This document shows, one piece after another, positions 32,551 to 41,190 of a stretch of DNA of 64,000 nt (positions within the stretch are counted from its first letter, which is position 1; each line of letters starts with the position of its first letter). This DNA is from Nocardia goodfellowii (GTDB taxonomy: Bacteria > Actinomycetota > Actinomycetes > Mycobacteriales > Mycobacteriaceae): contig NZ_JAGGMR010000001.1 in assembly GCF_017875645.1 (NCBI RefSeq), forward strand, positions 6,076,001-6,140,000, in the 5' to 3' direction. The position numbers were made by a program, and so were the translations under genes. Under the pieces are notes generated by a model that was not told the DNA's origin, searched no databases, and saw nothing but the letters and a program-made list of their open reading frames with translations.

Positions 32551-33330
32551 ATGACCGCCGTCACCGCACCGCCGACCGATCCACTCCCGGCTGCCGCAGT
32601 CGCGCGGTGGCGCGGCGGGGTGGTGTTCACGCCGGGGTTGATGGCGTTCACCGGCCGCATCGGGGACGCGGCCGCGCACGCGCATGCCGCTGTGCAGGTG
32701 TTGTTCGTCGCCCGAGGCGCGCTCACCCTCACCGACAACGCCGGGCGCACCGTGCCCGCGCAGGCGGCGATCATCCCGCCCGGTGCCGGCCATCGCGTGC
32801 ACGCCGAACCCGGGACCAGCGGCTTCGTCGCCTTCCTCGATCCCGACAGCGCCACCGCCCACGCCGCCGTGGCGCGGCTGGCCGGATTACCCACCGATCA
32901 CGCGGCGAGCTGGGTCGCGGCCGCCCGACCGCGCCCACCGATGCTTTCGCCCGCCCCGGCCGTCCGGCCCCGGCGAGCGCATCCGGTGCTCGCCGAAGCG
33001 CTGCGCGCGGCGGCCGAATGGCCGGGCGGACCTCCCGCACTCGGCGAACTCGCCGCACGAGTGGGGATCTCGGGCAGTCGGCTGTCCCACGTGTTCACCG
33101 CGCAGGTCGGGCTGCCCTATGCGGCGTGGCGGCGCTGGACCCGCCTGCATCAGGCCTTCGAGGTCGTGCGCGCCGGCGGGTCGTTGACCGAGGCCGCGCA
33201 CACCTCCGGGTTCGCCGACAGCGCGCACCTCACACGCACCTGCCGGGAGCTGATCGGTATCACTCCCACCGAAGCGCTCATCGCCACCGGCTGGCGGCCT
33301 GAACCGGCGGGCCACGGCGAAGTCGGCTGA
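32551..33330 (+). CDS. AraC-family transcriptional regulator with cupin-like sensor
   Basis: 259 residues. The N-terminal cupin-like domain reads AAHAHAAVQVLFVARGALTL, then PAQAAIIPPGAGHRVHAEPG. The C-terminal two-HTH AraC domain (about 160-250) has LGELAARVGISGSRLSHVFTAQVGLPYAAWRRWTRLHQAF and TEAAHTSGFADSAHLTRTCRELIGITPTEAL. ATG at 32551 chosen because homologous N-termini begin near it; the frame stays open upstream. It precedes the sterol-desaturase-like gene by 43 bases and may activate it. Confidence 0.85.
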   Translation: MTAVTAPPTDPLPAAAVARWRGGVVFTPGLMAFTGRIGDAAAHAHAAVQVLFVARGALTLTDNAGRTVPAQAAIIPPGAGHRVHAEPGTSGFVAFLDPDSATAHAAVARLAGLPTDHAASWVAAARPRPPMLSPAPAVRPRRAHPVLAEALRAAAEWPGGPPALGELAARVGISGSRLSHVFTAQVGLPYAAWRRWTRLHQAFEVVRAGGSLTEAAHTSGFADSAHLTRTCRELIGITPTEALIATGWRPEPAGHGEVG

Positions 33331-33373
33331 TTTCTTCAATCCCGCACCCCGGCGCGGGCGCGAGGCTGATCCC

Positions 33374-34294
33374 ATGTCCACCCTCGCCCGTCCCCTCATC
33401 CGCTACGGCTACGCACCGTTCATGCTGCTCGGCATCAACGGCGTCGCCATCGCCCTGGTCGGCGGCGGCGCCGGCAAAGCTTGGCTGCTCGCCCTGCTCG
33501 CCGTCGCGGTCGCGGCCTCGTTCACCGCCGAAGCGCTGCTGCCCTACCAGGATTCCTGGAACGGCTCCCATGGCGACACCGGCCGCGACGCCGCGCACGC
33601 CTTCGTCAACGAAACCCTCATCCTCACCAGCGTCGCCGCAATTCCCGCCCTGGCCGCGCTCATCCCCGGCGACGGGATCTGGCCGGACAGTTGGCCTTTC
33701 GTCGGACAGGTGCTGTTCGCGATCTTGGTCGCCGACCTCGGCATCACCCTGACGCACTACGCCAGCCACAAGGTCGGGGTGCTGTGGCGCTTCCATGCCG
33801 TGCACCACAGCGTCCAACGCTTCTATGGGCTCAACGGGCTGATGAAACATCCTCTGCACCAAACCCTCGAGATGGCCGCCGGTGTCACCCCGCTCCTGCT
33901 CGCCGGGATTCCGGTATCGATCGCGGCCGTGCTGTCGCTGGCCGTGGCGGTGCAACTGCTGCTGCAACACTCCAACGCCGACTACCGCGTCGGACCGTTC
34001 GAACACGTTCTCGCGCTCAACGCGGGCCACCGCTTCCACCACCTCAAATGGGCCGGCATCGGCGATGTCAACTTCGGGCTGTTCACGCTGATCTGGGATC
34101 ACCTGCTGCGCACCTACAGCTATGACCCGGCCCGCCGCTTCACCAGCGACGACCTCGGCATGGCAGCCAAACCCGACTACCCCACCGGCTACCTGGCCCA
34201 ACTCGCCGAACCCTGCACCCGCCGCGGCGCCTGCCACTTCACCTCTGACGCCACCGGCACATCGGATTCCGCCGAACAGGTCAGCACAGCCTGA
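33374..34294 (+). CDS. Sterol desaturase / fatty acid hydroxylase superfamily membrane enzyme
   Basis: 306 residues with membrane helices and the diiron histidine clusters of the superfamily: HYASH, HAVHHS, HPLHQ and HRFHH. Helices flank the clusters (ILTSVAAIPALAALI, LLAGIPVSIAAVLSLAVAVQLLL). Such enzymes hydroxylate or desaturate lipids, sterols or carotenoids using O2 and electrons from a reductase not found here. The unusual C-terminal tail (CTRRGACHFTSDATGT) contains two cysteines. It is followed 33 bases later by a DUF3703 gene, likely one transcript. Confidence 0.85.
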   Translation: MSTLARPLIRYGYAPFMLLGINGVAIALVGGGAGKAWLLALLAVAVAASFTAEALLPYQDSWNGSHGDTGRDAAHAFVNETLILTSVAAIPALAALIPGDGIWPDSWPFVGQVLFAILVADLGITLTHYASHKVGVLWRFHAVHHSVQRFYGLNGLMKHPLHQTLEMAAGVTPLLLAGIPVSIAAVLSLAVAVQLLLQHSNADYRVGPFEHVLALNAGHRFHHLKWAGIGDVNFGLFTLIWDHLLRTYSYDPARRFTSDDLGMAAKPDYPTGYLAQLAEPCTRRGACHFTSDATGTSDSAEQVSTA

Positions 34295-34327
34295 CCCGCC
34301 GACCCCGACCACCCGAAAGGCCAAGCC

Positions 34328-34678
34328 ATGCCACCAATCCCGCCCGCAGCACGCGCCCGCTATCACGAGGAAATGCGCGCGGCCGAGACCGCACCCGACC
34401 CCGCCCAGCGCTGGTTCCACCTCGAACGCGCCCATATCCTGTCCCAGCCCGAACCGTGGCTGCACACGGCCAACCACATCGCGATGTTCGTCCTCGCCGT
34501 GCGCGGGCGTAACCGCCGCGAAGCCCTCGGCCAAGTCGTGCGCATCATCGCCGCCGCACCCGCGTCGCTGGCCGGTCTCGCCCCCGCAGGCAACACCGGC
34601 CGCGCCGACGTCGGTCTGCGCCGAACCATGCCCCTTCCATCCGATCTCGCGGCGCTGCTGCGTCCAGCGTCGGCATAA
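34328..34678 (+). CDS. DUF3703 family protein
   Basis: 116 residues. The helical pattern FHLERAHILSQ, then LHTANHIAMFVLAVRGRNRREALGQVVRI with conserved His/Glu fits DUF3703, which often travels with membrane desaturase-like genes or metal-related genes. No signal peptide; one amphipathic-to-hydrophobic helix. It is probably co-transcribed with the sterol-desaturase-like gene. Function unknown. Confidence 0.75.
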   Translation: MPPIPPAARARYHEEMRAAETAPDPAQRWFHLERAHILSQPEPWLHTANHIAMFVLAVRGRNRREALGQVVRIIAAAPASLAGLAPAGNTGRADVGLRRTMPLPSDLAALLRPASA

Positions 34679-34740
34679 CTCCACGACCCGACCGCCCGTG
34701 ATCAACCAAACTTGTTCCGAGCGGCCGACGGTCGCTCTCC

Positions 34741-35082
34741 TCAGTGAGCGGGCACCGACACGCACACCATGGTGGTGTCTTCGAGGGCCTCGACAATCCC
34801 GGGCGCCTGCTCCGGGACGTGGACGAATTCGCCCGCGCGGACCGTTACGGCATCGCTCTGGTCGCCCACGCGTAGCGCTCCACTGAGCACCACCCACACC
34901 TCTGCGTAGGGAGCCGGGAGGTCGGCGCGTGCCCCGGCGTAGAAGAACGACGTGTAGGCACTCATCGACCCACCGGCCGTTTTGTCGAGTCCGGGCGCGA
35001 TCAAGATCCGATCACCGAAGCGAACGGCGTCGTCACCGATCGCGGAGCTGAACTTGTGCGCCCGCGGAGGCATGGCAGCCAT
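34741..35082 (-). CDS. Small single-domain cupin protein
   Basis: 113 residues, one cupin barrel: ADLPAPYAEVWVVLSGALRVGD, then VRAGEFVHVPEQAPGIVEAL. The Glu of the first motif and His/Glu of the second are present but the usual HxH is replaced by PYAEV, so metal binding is uncertain. ATG at 35082 follows GAGAGG. It trails the ABM-like gene by 23 bases on the same strand, likely as a two-gene operon. Function unknown. Confidence 0.75.
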   Translation of the reverse strand: MAAMPPRAHKFSSAIGDDAVRFGDRILIAPGLDKTAGGSMSAYTSFFYAGARADLPAPYAEVWVVLSGALRVGDQSDAVTVRAGEFVHVPEQAPGIVEALEDTTMVCVSVPAH

Positions 35083-35105
35083 GTGGAACCTCTCCGTGGG
35101 TAGCT

Positions 35106-35378
35106 TCAGGCGTCGAGTTCGATCGCGGCGGGCGCGTGCACCGGCGGCCCTTGGAGTCCGAGTTGGCCCGCGATGGTCGGAATTTCGGGGTCCGCGAGAA
35201 AGCCCTCGTAGTCCTTCGCGTCCCAGTCGAAGACGCACCACGCCCGGTGCGCGTCGTCCGGATCGAAATAGACTCGGGCCCCCCGGCACCCGTGCTGCTT
35301 CCGCTTCTCGGCGCCGACGGTCTCGAAGACCTCGAGGAACCGTTCGGGGTCGGTAACCCTTGCGATGGTGATAATCAC
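35106..35378 (-). CDS. Antibiotic-biosynthesis-monooxygenase (ABM)-like small protein
   Basis: 90 residues: VIITIARVTDPERFLEVFETV, then GARVYFDPDDAHRAWCVFDWDAKDYEGFLAD, a ferredoxin-like alpha/beta sandwich pattern seen in ABM/Dabb-type proteins. The GTG start at 35378 has GGAGGAG at the right distance; the upstream GTG (35393) overlaps that site. No catalytic residues can be read with confidence. Paired with the small cupin downstream; a joint role in handling a small aromatic or quinone is only a guess. Confidence 0.65.
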   Translation of the reverse strand: MIITIARVTDPERFLEVFETVGAEKRKQHGCRGARVYFDPDDAHRAWCVFDWDAKDYEGFLADPEIPTIAGQLGLQGPPVHAPAAIELDA

Positions 35379-35435
35379 TGCGCGCTCCTCCACTATCGGG
35401 GACGAAGACCCCCGGTCGGCCGGAAGCGTAAAACG

Positions 35436-36272
35436 TCAACTTCGATTGAGGTCAAGTGCCCGCGGGCCGACGGGCCAGGCAGGTTGCGCACGTCGCCGCG
35501 CATGGCGCTGCGCTCGGCCGGTAGCGAGGTACCACTGGCCCGCGACTACCGCGGCGAGCGCGAGCTCGACGACATCGCCCCCGTAATACATGATCTGCGC
35601 GCCGAGCTGTAGATCGCTCGCGGCGAAGGAGGTTCCCGGTGGACCGGCCGCATACAGGGTCTTGGCCAGGACCCCGTGCCCTGCGGCAGCCGCGACCAGT
35701 GTCGTTGCCCGGAGCACGAGCGAGTAGCGGTGCCGAACCGGTTCGAGCTGGGTCACCGCGGTGGAAAACAGTGTCCCCGAAGCGAAGACATGCACGAACA
35801 CCAACGCATGCGGGCCCGGCCGATCATGGACCGCCGCGAACATGCCGGTGCGGTACAGCAGCCATAGCCCGCCGATATCCAGCAGCGCCGCCACCGGCGG
35901 GCACATCACCACCGCGACCACCCGAGACCGCACGACCTCGAGCAACGCCGCCCTGACCGGCTGACGCAGAGCACGCAGCGCGAGGGTGACCGGCCGGGCC
36001 AGCACCAGCGTCAACGGCGCCACCATGCCCACCACCAGGTGCTGAATCATATGCCGGGTGAACGGTGCGCCCGGGAGCGGCGCCAGCACCGTAATGAGCA
36101 GCAGCACACCGCAACTCAGAGCCGCCGCGCTCCGCCACCAGGACCAGTGGTCGCCGCGCGAACGTAACCGCCACACGGCCGCCAGATAGGCACCCACGCC
36201 GGCGAACACGAGCAGAACGACAATTCCGCCCAGGTAGCCACTCAGCACGTCAGGGCTGTGATGTTCATGCAT
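35436..36272 (-). CDS. CtaG-like cytochrome c oxidase assembly membrane protein (caa3 type)
   Basis: 278 residues, about seven helices. Histidine-bearing helices HMIQHLVVGMVAPLTLVLARP and ALVFVHVFASGTLFSTAV, followed by MYYGGDVVELALAAVVAGQWY, fit the caa3_CtaG family that helps copper delivery to the oxidase. An N-terminal HEHH may bind copper. It follows the DUF2243 gene by 10 bases, a frequent pairing in actinobacteria. The C-terminus is Arg-rich and cytoplasmic. Confidence 0.85.
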   Translation of the reverse strand: MHEHHSPDVLSGYLGGIVVLLVFAGVGAYLAAVWRLRSRGDHWSWWRSAAALSCGVLLLITVLAPLPGAPFTRHMIQHLVVGMVAPLTLVLARPVTLALRALRQPVRAALLEVVRSRVVAVVMCPPVAALLDIGGLWLLYRTGMFAAVHDRPGPHALVFVHVFASGTLFSTAVTQLEPVRHRYSLVLRATTLVAAAAGHGVLAKTLYAAGPPGTSFAASDLQLGAQIMYYGGDVVELALAAVVAGQWYLATGRAQRHARRRAQPAWPVGPRALDLNRS

Positions 36273-36282
36273 GGGTCGGCCG

Positions 36283-36777
36283 CTATCGGGTAGCGGTCGT
36301 ACGGCGGCTCTTGGCTACTCGCAACAGCAACACGCCCACCACGAGTAAGAGCACGGCGATGACATTCCACGTCCAGTCGTAGGGTGCGATGTCGACCTCG
36401 TACCGGATCTGATGCAATCGCATCAGCTTGTGTTGAACAGTGCCGTCGTAAAGCTGAAATCCCCCGAGCCCGAGGAAGATTCCGGCGGCTACGCCGTACT
36501 TCGACAGCCCGGCGCGACGGACGAGGTCGGCGACCATGACCAGGCCGATCACCACCGCGAAGAACCCGAACGCATGGAACAACCCGTCCGAGACCAGACC
36601 CACCGAGGTGGTCGACTTGTCGTAGAAATGGTGCCAATGCAGCAGCTGGTGAAACACGGTCTCGTCGATGAACGCCGCGGTTCCGAGGCCGACCAGCACA
36701 CCGGACCACACCGAGCGGGCCAGCAATGGCGTCGTCTCCACCGCTCCCGGTTGGATCGATGTATCTCTAGGCGTCAT
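36283..36777 (-). CDS. DUF2243 membrane protein
   Basis: 164 residues, four helices with conserved histidines: GVLVGLGTAAFIDETVFHQLLHWHHFYD, GLFHAFGFFAVVIGL, GLGGFQLYDGTVQHKLMRLHQIRY, and WNVIAVLLLVVGVLLLRVAKSRR. The many His residues at membrane borders suggest metal or haem binding. It is directly upstream of ctaG on the same strand. Its exact role in oxidase assembly is unproven. Confidence 0.85.
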   Translation of the reverse strand: MTPRDTSIQPGAVETTPLLARSVWSGVLVGLGTAAFIDETVFHQLLHWHHFYDKSTTSVGLVSDGLFHAFGFFAVVIGLVMVADLVRRAGLSKYGVAAGIFLGLGGFQLYDGTVQHKLMRLHQIRYEVDIAPYDWTWNVIAVLLLVVGVLLLRVAKSRRTTATR

Positions 36778-36939
36778 CGGCACACCTCTCCTGATTCGGG
36801 CTGAACGCGTCGGTGTGCCGGGCTTACCCCTCGGGATCCACGCAAAACGGCGGCACCGAGGATCCAGGACGTGCCCCGACGGCTTCGGAATCACTCCGCT
36901 TGCTGCGCCGGGTCGGCGATTTCCGCCAGCTGCCCTACT

Positions 36940-37329
36940 CTATTCGCCGTCTCGCGCACGAGTCGCGGCCAACGCGATGGCGCGGTCGAATGTTTCGGTG
37001 ATCACCGCGCGACGGCCAGTCTTGAAATCGTCGTCGGGGTCGAGTTGGTCGATGTAGCCGTCCCATACCCGTAGATACCGTTCGCGCCACTCGCCGAGCA
37101 CCGCCGCCGAGGGGAAGCTCGCGCCGACCCGCTGGGTTCGGACGATCTCGGTGAGGATTTCGAGCCAGGCGGGCACCATGTTCCCGCCCCACTCGTCGGG
37201 CTCCAAGGGCGTGTCGTCGGAAGGGTCCTGGAATTGTTCGGCGATATCGCCGATGATGCGGTCGGTCAACTCTCCGAGTCCGTCCGCAACGGTGTCGCTG
37301 TCGAAGTTCCCAGGACCCCAGACACCCAT
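36940..37329 (-). CDS. DUF4259 family protein
   Basis: 129 residues, starting MGVWGPGNFDSDTVADGLGEL, the signature of DUF4259 (short acidic proteins that begin with a GPGNFD-like motif), then helical repeats ending TETFDRAIALAATRARDGE. No signal peptide or membrane helix. Such proteins sometimes occur near polymorphic toxin immunity genes, but no toxin is visible here. Stand-alone gene. Confidence 0.8.
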   Translation of the reverse strand: MGVWGPGNFDSDTVADGLGELTDRIIGDIAEQFQDPSDDTPLEPDEWGGNMVPAWLEILTEIVRTQRVGASFPSAAVLGEWRERYLRVWDGYIDQLDPDDDFKTGRRAVITETFDRAIALAATRARDGE

Positions 37330-37474
37330 GACTACCTCTCCAGCCGAACACCCGGTTGCGAGGGGCAGCCTATCAACCTCTCAGCGCGTCAATGTGCTTC
37401 GCGGGCATCGGATTCGGGGTGCGACTTGATTGCCGGAGAGCCAGGTCTTCCGCCCAGGGCCTTGTTGCTCCGAG

Positions 37475-37765
37475 TCAGATCACCGCGTTCATGATGGTCC
37501 CCGCGCTGGTGGCGACCGCGCCGCCGGCCATGGCGCTGGCCACCATCTTCGGCGACTGGAGGCCACCGCCGTTCCACCGCTCCCAGGCGAAGCGGCCGCC
37601 GCCGTAGGTGATGGCGGTGATGCCCGACAGCTGGACCAGCCAGGTGAAGTAGCGGCCCATCTGCATCAGTTTGTCGGCCAGCGGCGGAGCCTCGGGGGCG
37701 GGGTTGCCGACGACCTGGGCCAGGACGGTGTCTTGTAGCGCGCAGAGGATCAGGCTCACTGTCAT
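37475..37765 (-). CDS. Small membrane protein, possible pilin- or conjugation-related type, unknown
   Basis: 96 residues with one or two hydrophobic segments (YFTWLVQLSGITAITYGGGRFAWERW, SAMAGGAVATSAGTIMNAVI) separated by a basic-to-polar loop. AAGGAGC lies directly before the ATG at 37765. The size and two-helix shape recall VirB2/TrbC-like or integrated-element membrane proteins of actinomycetes, but no other transfer genes are present. No firm family. Confidence 0.6.
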   Translation of the reverse strand: MTVSLILCALQDTVLAQVVGNPAPEAPPLADKLMQMGRYFTWLVQLSGITAITYGGGRFAWERWNGGGLQSPKMVASAMAGGAVATSAGTIMNAVI

Positions 37766-38004
37766 GCTCCTTCGGGATGCCGAGGTGAGGTAATTCGCCG
37801 ACCGTGCGGTCTTGTTCTCGGCCCATTGAACAACACCTAAAACGCCTGGCAGAGCCGACACACCGCACCTGCCCTGCCCCCTTGTCAGCGGGTTTGCGCA
37901 CCTCACCTCGCCAGCCGCGAATCCGGCTGCCTTGCTTGGGCGATACCGGCCCGCTGGGGGTTCGCTGGACATAGTCTGGGCGGACGCCCAAGGAAGGACT
38001 CTCG

Positions 38005-38844
38005 ATGGCGCAGCCACACGCTCAGACCACCTCCGGATTGTCGGCCAGAATCGATACGACCGTCGCGCACGAAGCGCGGGTGTATGACTACTGGCTCGGT
38101 GGCAAAGACAATTACCCCGCCGATCGCGCCCTGGGCGACGCGATAGCCGGGCACATCCCCGCCATCCAGACCATGGCCCAGGCCAATCGGGCGTTCCTCG
38201 GCCGGTCGGTGCGCTATCTGGTGCGAGAGGCCGGGATCACGCAGTTCCTCGACATCGGCACCGGGATTCCTACCGCGGGCAATACCCACGAGGTGGCGCA
38301 GCGGGCACAGCCCGCCGCCCGCGTCGTCTACGTCGACAACGACCCGATCGTGCTGGCGCACGCGCGCGCTTTGATGTCGAGTTCCGCGGCGGGGAAGACG
38401 GCGTTCATTCACGCCGATCTGCACGATCCGGACAGCATCCTGACCGACTCGGCGCTCATCGACACCCTGGATTTCGATCAGCCGGTCGCGATCATGATGG
38501 TGGCCGTGCTGATGTACTTCGAGGACGCCGACAAGCCGCACGACATCGTGGCCAAGTTGCTGGATGCCGTCCCCTCGGGCAGTTATCTGGTGATCACCCA
38601 TCCGACCGCTGATTTCGACGAACGCGCGATGGCCCGGGTGGTGCATTCGGCGGAGGACGCCGGGATCACCTTCCATCCACGCACCCGCGCGGAGACGGAG
38701 TCGCTGTTCGCGGGCACGGAACTGGTCGAGCCGGGGGTGGTACCGGTCGTCACGTGGCGGCCCGACCTCGCCGACCGAACGCCGAGGACCGTGGCCGATC
38801 CGGAATCGGCCTGGTATTGGGCGGGCGTGGGCCGCAAGCCGTAG
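38005..38844 (+). CDS. SAM-dependent methyltransferase, SAV_2177 family (DUF574), copy 1
   Basis: 279 residues. ARVYDYWLGGKDNYPADRALG is the family's N-terminal hallmark; the Rossmann part has FLDIGTGIPTAGNTHEVAQ, VVYVDNDPIVLAHARAL and AIMMVAVLMYFED; it ends WAGVGRKP. Members are very common in Nocardia and Streptomyces and their substrates are mostly unknown. Stand-alone, with a separate exporter gene downstream. A second copy is at 62129. Confidence 0.9.
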   Translation: MAQPHAQTTSGLSARIDTTVAHEARVYDYWLGGKDNYPADRALGDAIAGHIPAIQTMAQANRAFLGRSVRYLVREAGITQFLDIGTGIPTAGNTHEVAQRAQPAARVVYVDNDPIVLAHARALMSSSAAGKTAFIHADLHDPDSILTDSALIDTLDFDQPVAIMMVAVLMYFEDADKPHDIVAKLLDAVPSGSYLVITHPTADFDERAMARVVHSAEDAGITFHPRTRAETESLFAGTELVEPGVVPVVTWRPDLADRTPRTVADPESAWYWAGVGRKP

Positions 38845-38881
38845 CAACCCCTTCCATGCGGGAATAACCAGGGGGACGATA

Positions 38882-38913
38882 CGTTCGTTGGGAACAAGTT
38901 AGTCCAACGAACG
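38882..38913. promoter_or_regulatory. Perfect 10-bp inverted repeat before the EmrB-type exporter
   Basis: CGTTCGTTGG (38882-38891) and CCAACGAACG (38904-38913) around 12 bases, ending 13 bases before the GTG start. It is a good TetR-type operator; no regulator gene is adjacent. Confidence 0.75.
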
Positions 38914-38926
38914 AAAGGGGCCGCCG

Positions 38927-40345
38927 GTGGCGACCGAGACAGCGGAGCCGGCTGTCGGCCTCAGATCCGAGCGCGGGGCGGTCCTCGGAGCATTGATGCT
39001 CTCGACCGGGCTGGTCGCCTTGGATTCCACCATTATCGCCACCGCGATCCTGACCATCACTCAAAGTCTGGGCGGGTTCGCCCAATTCCCCTGGCTGTTC
39101 TCGATCTATCTGCTGGCGCAGGCCGTGACGGTGCCGATCTACGGCAAACTGGCCGACACGTTCGGCCGAAAGCCCGTGCTGCTGTTCGGTATCGCGGTGT
39201 TCGCCCTCGGTTCGCTGCTGTGCGGGCTGGCGACCAGCATGCTGGGGCTGATCATCTTCCGCGCCATCCAAGGCTTGGGCGCGGGCGCGGTGCAGCCGAT
39301 GACGCTGACCATCGCCGGCGATCTGTACACCCTCGCCGAACGTGGCAAGGTGCAGGGCTATATCGCCGCGGTGTGGGCCGCCTCCTCGGTACTCGGCCCA
39401 CTGCTGGGCGGGCTGTTCTCCGAATATCTGAGCTGGCGCCTGATCTTCCTGGTGAACCTGCCCTTGTCCGGCCTGGCCGCGTGGATGTTGTTGCGGCACT
39501 TCAAGGAAACAGCGCCGCGCCATCGGCGCAGCAGCATCGACTACCTCGGCGCGGGCCTGCTCACCCTCGGTGCGGGCGCGATCATTCTGGGGCTGCTCGA
39601 AGGCGGGCACTCCTGGGCGTGGGCCTCCGCGCCCAGCATCGGGATTTTCACCGGCGGCGCGGTCGTGCTGCTCGTGTTCGCCGTGGTGGAGCGGCGGGCC
39701 GCGAATCCGATTCTGCCGCTGTGGGTTTTCACCCGCCGGGTGCTGGTGGCCAGCAGCCTGATCTCGCTGTTCGTCGGCGCGATAATCCTCGGATTGACCT
39801 CCTATATCCCGACTTTCGCGCAAGGCGTGCTCGGCAGCAGCGCGCTGATCGCGGGTCTCGGTGTCGGCGCACTCACTCTGGGCTGGCCGATCACCGGTTC
39901 GCAGGCGGGAAAGGTGTACATGCGCATCGGTTTCCGCAACAGCGCTTTGATCGGCAGCGTCGTCGCGACGATCGGCGCCGCCTCGCTGCTGCTGGCGGGC
40001 CCGCAGTCGACGGTGTGGCAGTTGGCGGGTTCGTGCTTTGTGATGGGCCTCGGGCTGGGCTTGGTCTCCACACCGTCGATCATCGCCGCGCAGTCCAGTG
40101 TGGATTGGCCGGAGCGCGGAGTGGCCACCTCGACCAATATGTTCGCCCGGTCCATCGGCAGCGCGGTGGGCGTCGCGGTGTTCGGCGCCATCGTGAACTC
40201 GCACGTGCACGGTGCCGACCATCCCGCACCGGACGCCCTGTCCGCGGCGGTTCACCTGGTGTTCGTCGCGGTCACCGCGGCCGCCGTGGTGTTGATCCTG
40301 GCGTCGACCATGCTCCCCGGCCGCCCCACCGCCGACGCGCACTAG
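38927..40345 (+). CDS. MFS multidrug exporter (EmrB/QacA group)
   Basis: 472 residues, about 14 helices. Motif D1 LDSTIIATAILTI in helix 1, motif A YGKLADTFGRKPVLLFG and motif C-like AVWAASSVLGPLLGGLFSEY in helix 5 support a drug/proton antiporter. GTG start with GAAAGGGG 7 bases upstream and a strong inverted repeat covering the promoter. It converges with the methyltransferase gene; the two stop codons share CTAG at 40342-40345. Confidence 0.9.
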   Translation: MATETAEPAVGLRSERGAVLGALMLSTGLVALDSTIIATAILTITQSLGGFAQFPWLFSIYLLAQAVTVPIYGKLADTFGRKPVLLFGIAVFALGSLLCGLATSMLGLIIFRAIQGLGAGAVQPMTLTIAGDLYTLAERGKVQGYIAAVWAASSVLGPLLGGLFSEYLSWRLIFLVNLPLSGLAAWMLLRHFKETAPRHRRSSIDYLGAGLLTLGAGAIILGLLEGGHSWAWASAPSIGIFTGGAVVLLVFAVVERRAANPILPLWVFTRRVLVASSLISLFVGAIILGLTSYIPTFAQGVLGSSALIAGLGVGALTLGWPITGSQAGKVYMRIGFRNSALIGSVVATIGAASLLLAGPQSTVWQLAGSCFVMGLGLGLVSTPSIIAAQSSVDWPERGVATSTNMFARSIGSAVGVAVFGAIVNSHVHGADHPAPDALSAAVHLVFVAVTAAAVVLILASTMLPGRPTADAH

Positions 40346-41097
40346 CGCTTGCGGGCCTCGATCAGGAACCGGGTGGTGGTCGCGACGAAGGGACCGGTGG
40401 CTTCGATCTGCTCGTGCAGTTCGCGCAAGCGGTCTCGGTACTGGTCGACGGTGAAACCGGGGACCATCCAGATCACTTTGCGCAGGAAGTAGATCACCGC
40501 CCCGATATCGTCGAATTCGGTGCGTAACTTCTCGAAACGCAGGTCCACGACCTCGAGGCCTGCGGCCTCGGCGTCGCGGCGTGCATCTTCGGGATCCCGC
40601 GCTTTACGCGCTTCCGGTTGCGGACCCAGGAAGTAGTCGACCAGTTCGAAGACGCTGGCGGGTCCGACATGCTGGGACAGGTAGCTGCCGCCCGGGCGTA
40701 GTACGCGGGCGATTTCGGCCCACCACGCCCGCACGGGGTGGCGGCTGGTGACCAGATCGAAAGCGTTGTCCGCGAACGGAAGTGGTGGTTCGTCGGCATC
40801 GCTGACGACCACCGCGCCCAGCGGATGCAGCAGCCGGGTGGCCTCGGCGATGTTCGGCGGCCACGACTCGGTCGCCACCATGGTGCGCGGCAGTTTCGCA
40901 GCGCCGGCGAGCACTTCACCGCCGCCGGTCTGGATATCCAGGGCCGCATCGACTTCGGCCAACCGCGCGCTCATCAGACGCTGATAACCCCACGACGGTC
41001 GCTGTTCGGTTGCCCGGCCTTCCAGCCAAGCGAAATCCCACCCGTCCACCGACACCGATTCGGCCTCGGCCACCAGATCCTCGAAGGTTCGCGACAT
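40342..41097 (-). CDS. Class I SAM-dependent methyltransferase
   Basis: 251 residues. The SAM-binding motif is DIQTGGGEVLAG; the acidic loop is VVSDADEPPLPFADNAFDLVTS; the post-core contains ARVLRPGGSYLSQHVGP. The motif I Gly-rich loop is unusual (TGGGE) but consistent with small-molecule or ubiquinone-type methyltransferases. ATG at 41097 fits family starts. Substrate unknown. Confidence 0.85.
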   Translation of the reverse strand: MSRTFEDLVAEAESVSVDGWDFAWLEGRATEQRPSWGYQRLMSARLAEVDAALDIQTGGGEVLAGAAKLPRTMVATESWPPNIAEATRLLHPLGAVVVSDADEPPLPFADNAFDLVTSRHPVRAWWAEIARVLRPGGSYLSQHVGPASVFELVDYFLGPQPEARKARDPEDARRDAEAAGLEVVDLRFEKLRTEFDDIGAVIYFLRKVIWMVPGFTVDQYRDRLRELHEQIEATGPFVATTTRFLIEARKR

Positions 41098-41144
41098 AGC
41101 AGCGATCCTCGCATCGGTGTCCACCGAATTTCCGTGCGGAAACA

Positions 41145-41180
41145 CCGAGGGCCGACCGGCGATGCGCGATCGGCCCTCGG
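41145..41180. terminator. Stem-loop, likely terminator of the amino-acid permease
   Basis: An 11-bp perfect stem (CCGAGGGCCGA / TCGGCCCTCGG) with a 14-base loop, 10 bases past the permease stop in its reading direction. No T-run follows, as is usual in actinobacteria. Confidence 0.7.
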
Positions 41181-41190
41181 ACACCCGTGG

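Noticed and set aside
37475..37765. Part of a conjugative element
   Set aside because: Only the size and helix pattern fit; no relaxase, FtsK-like or other transfer genes lie in the window.
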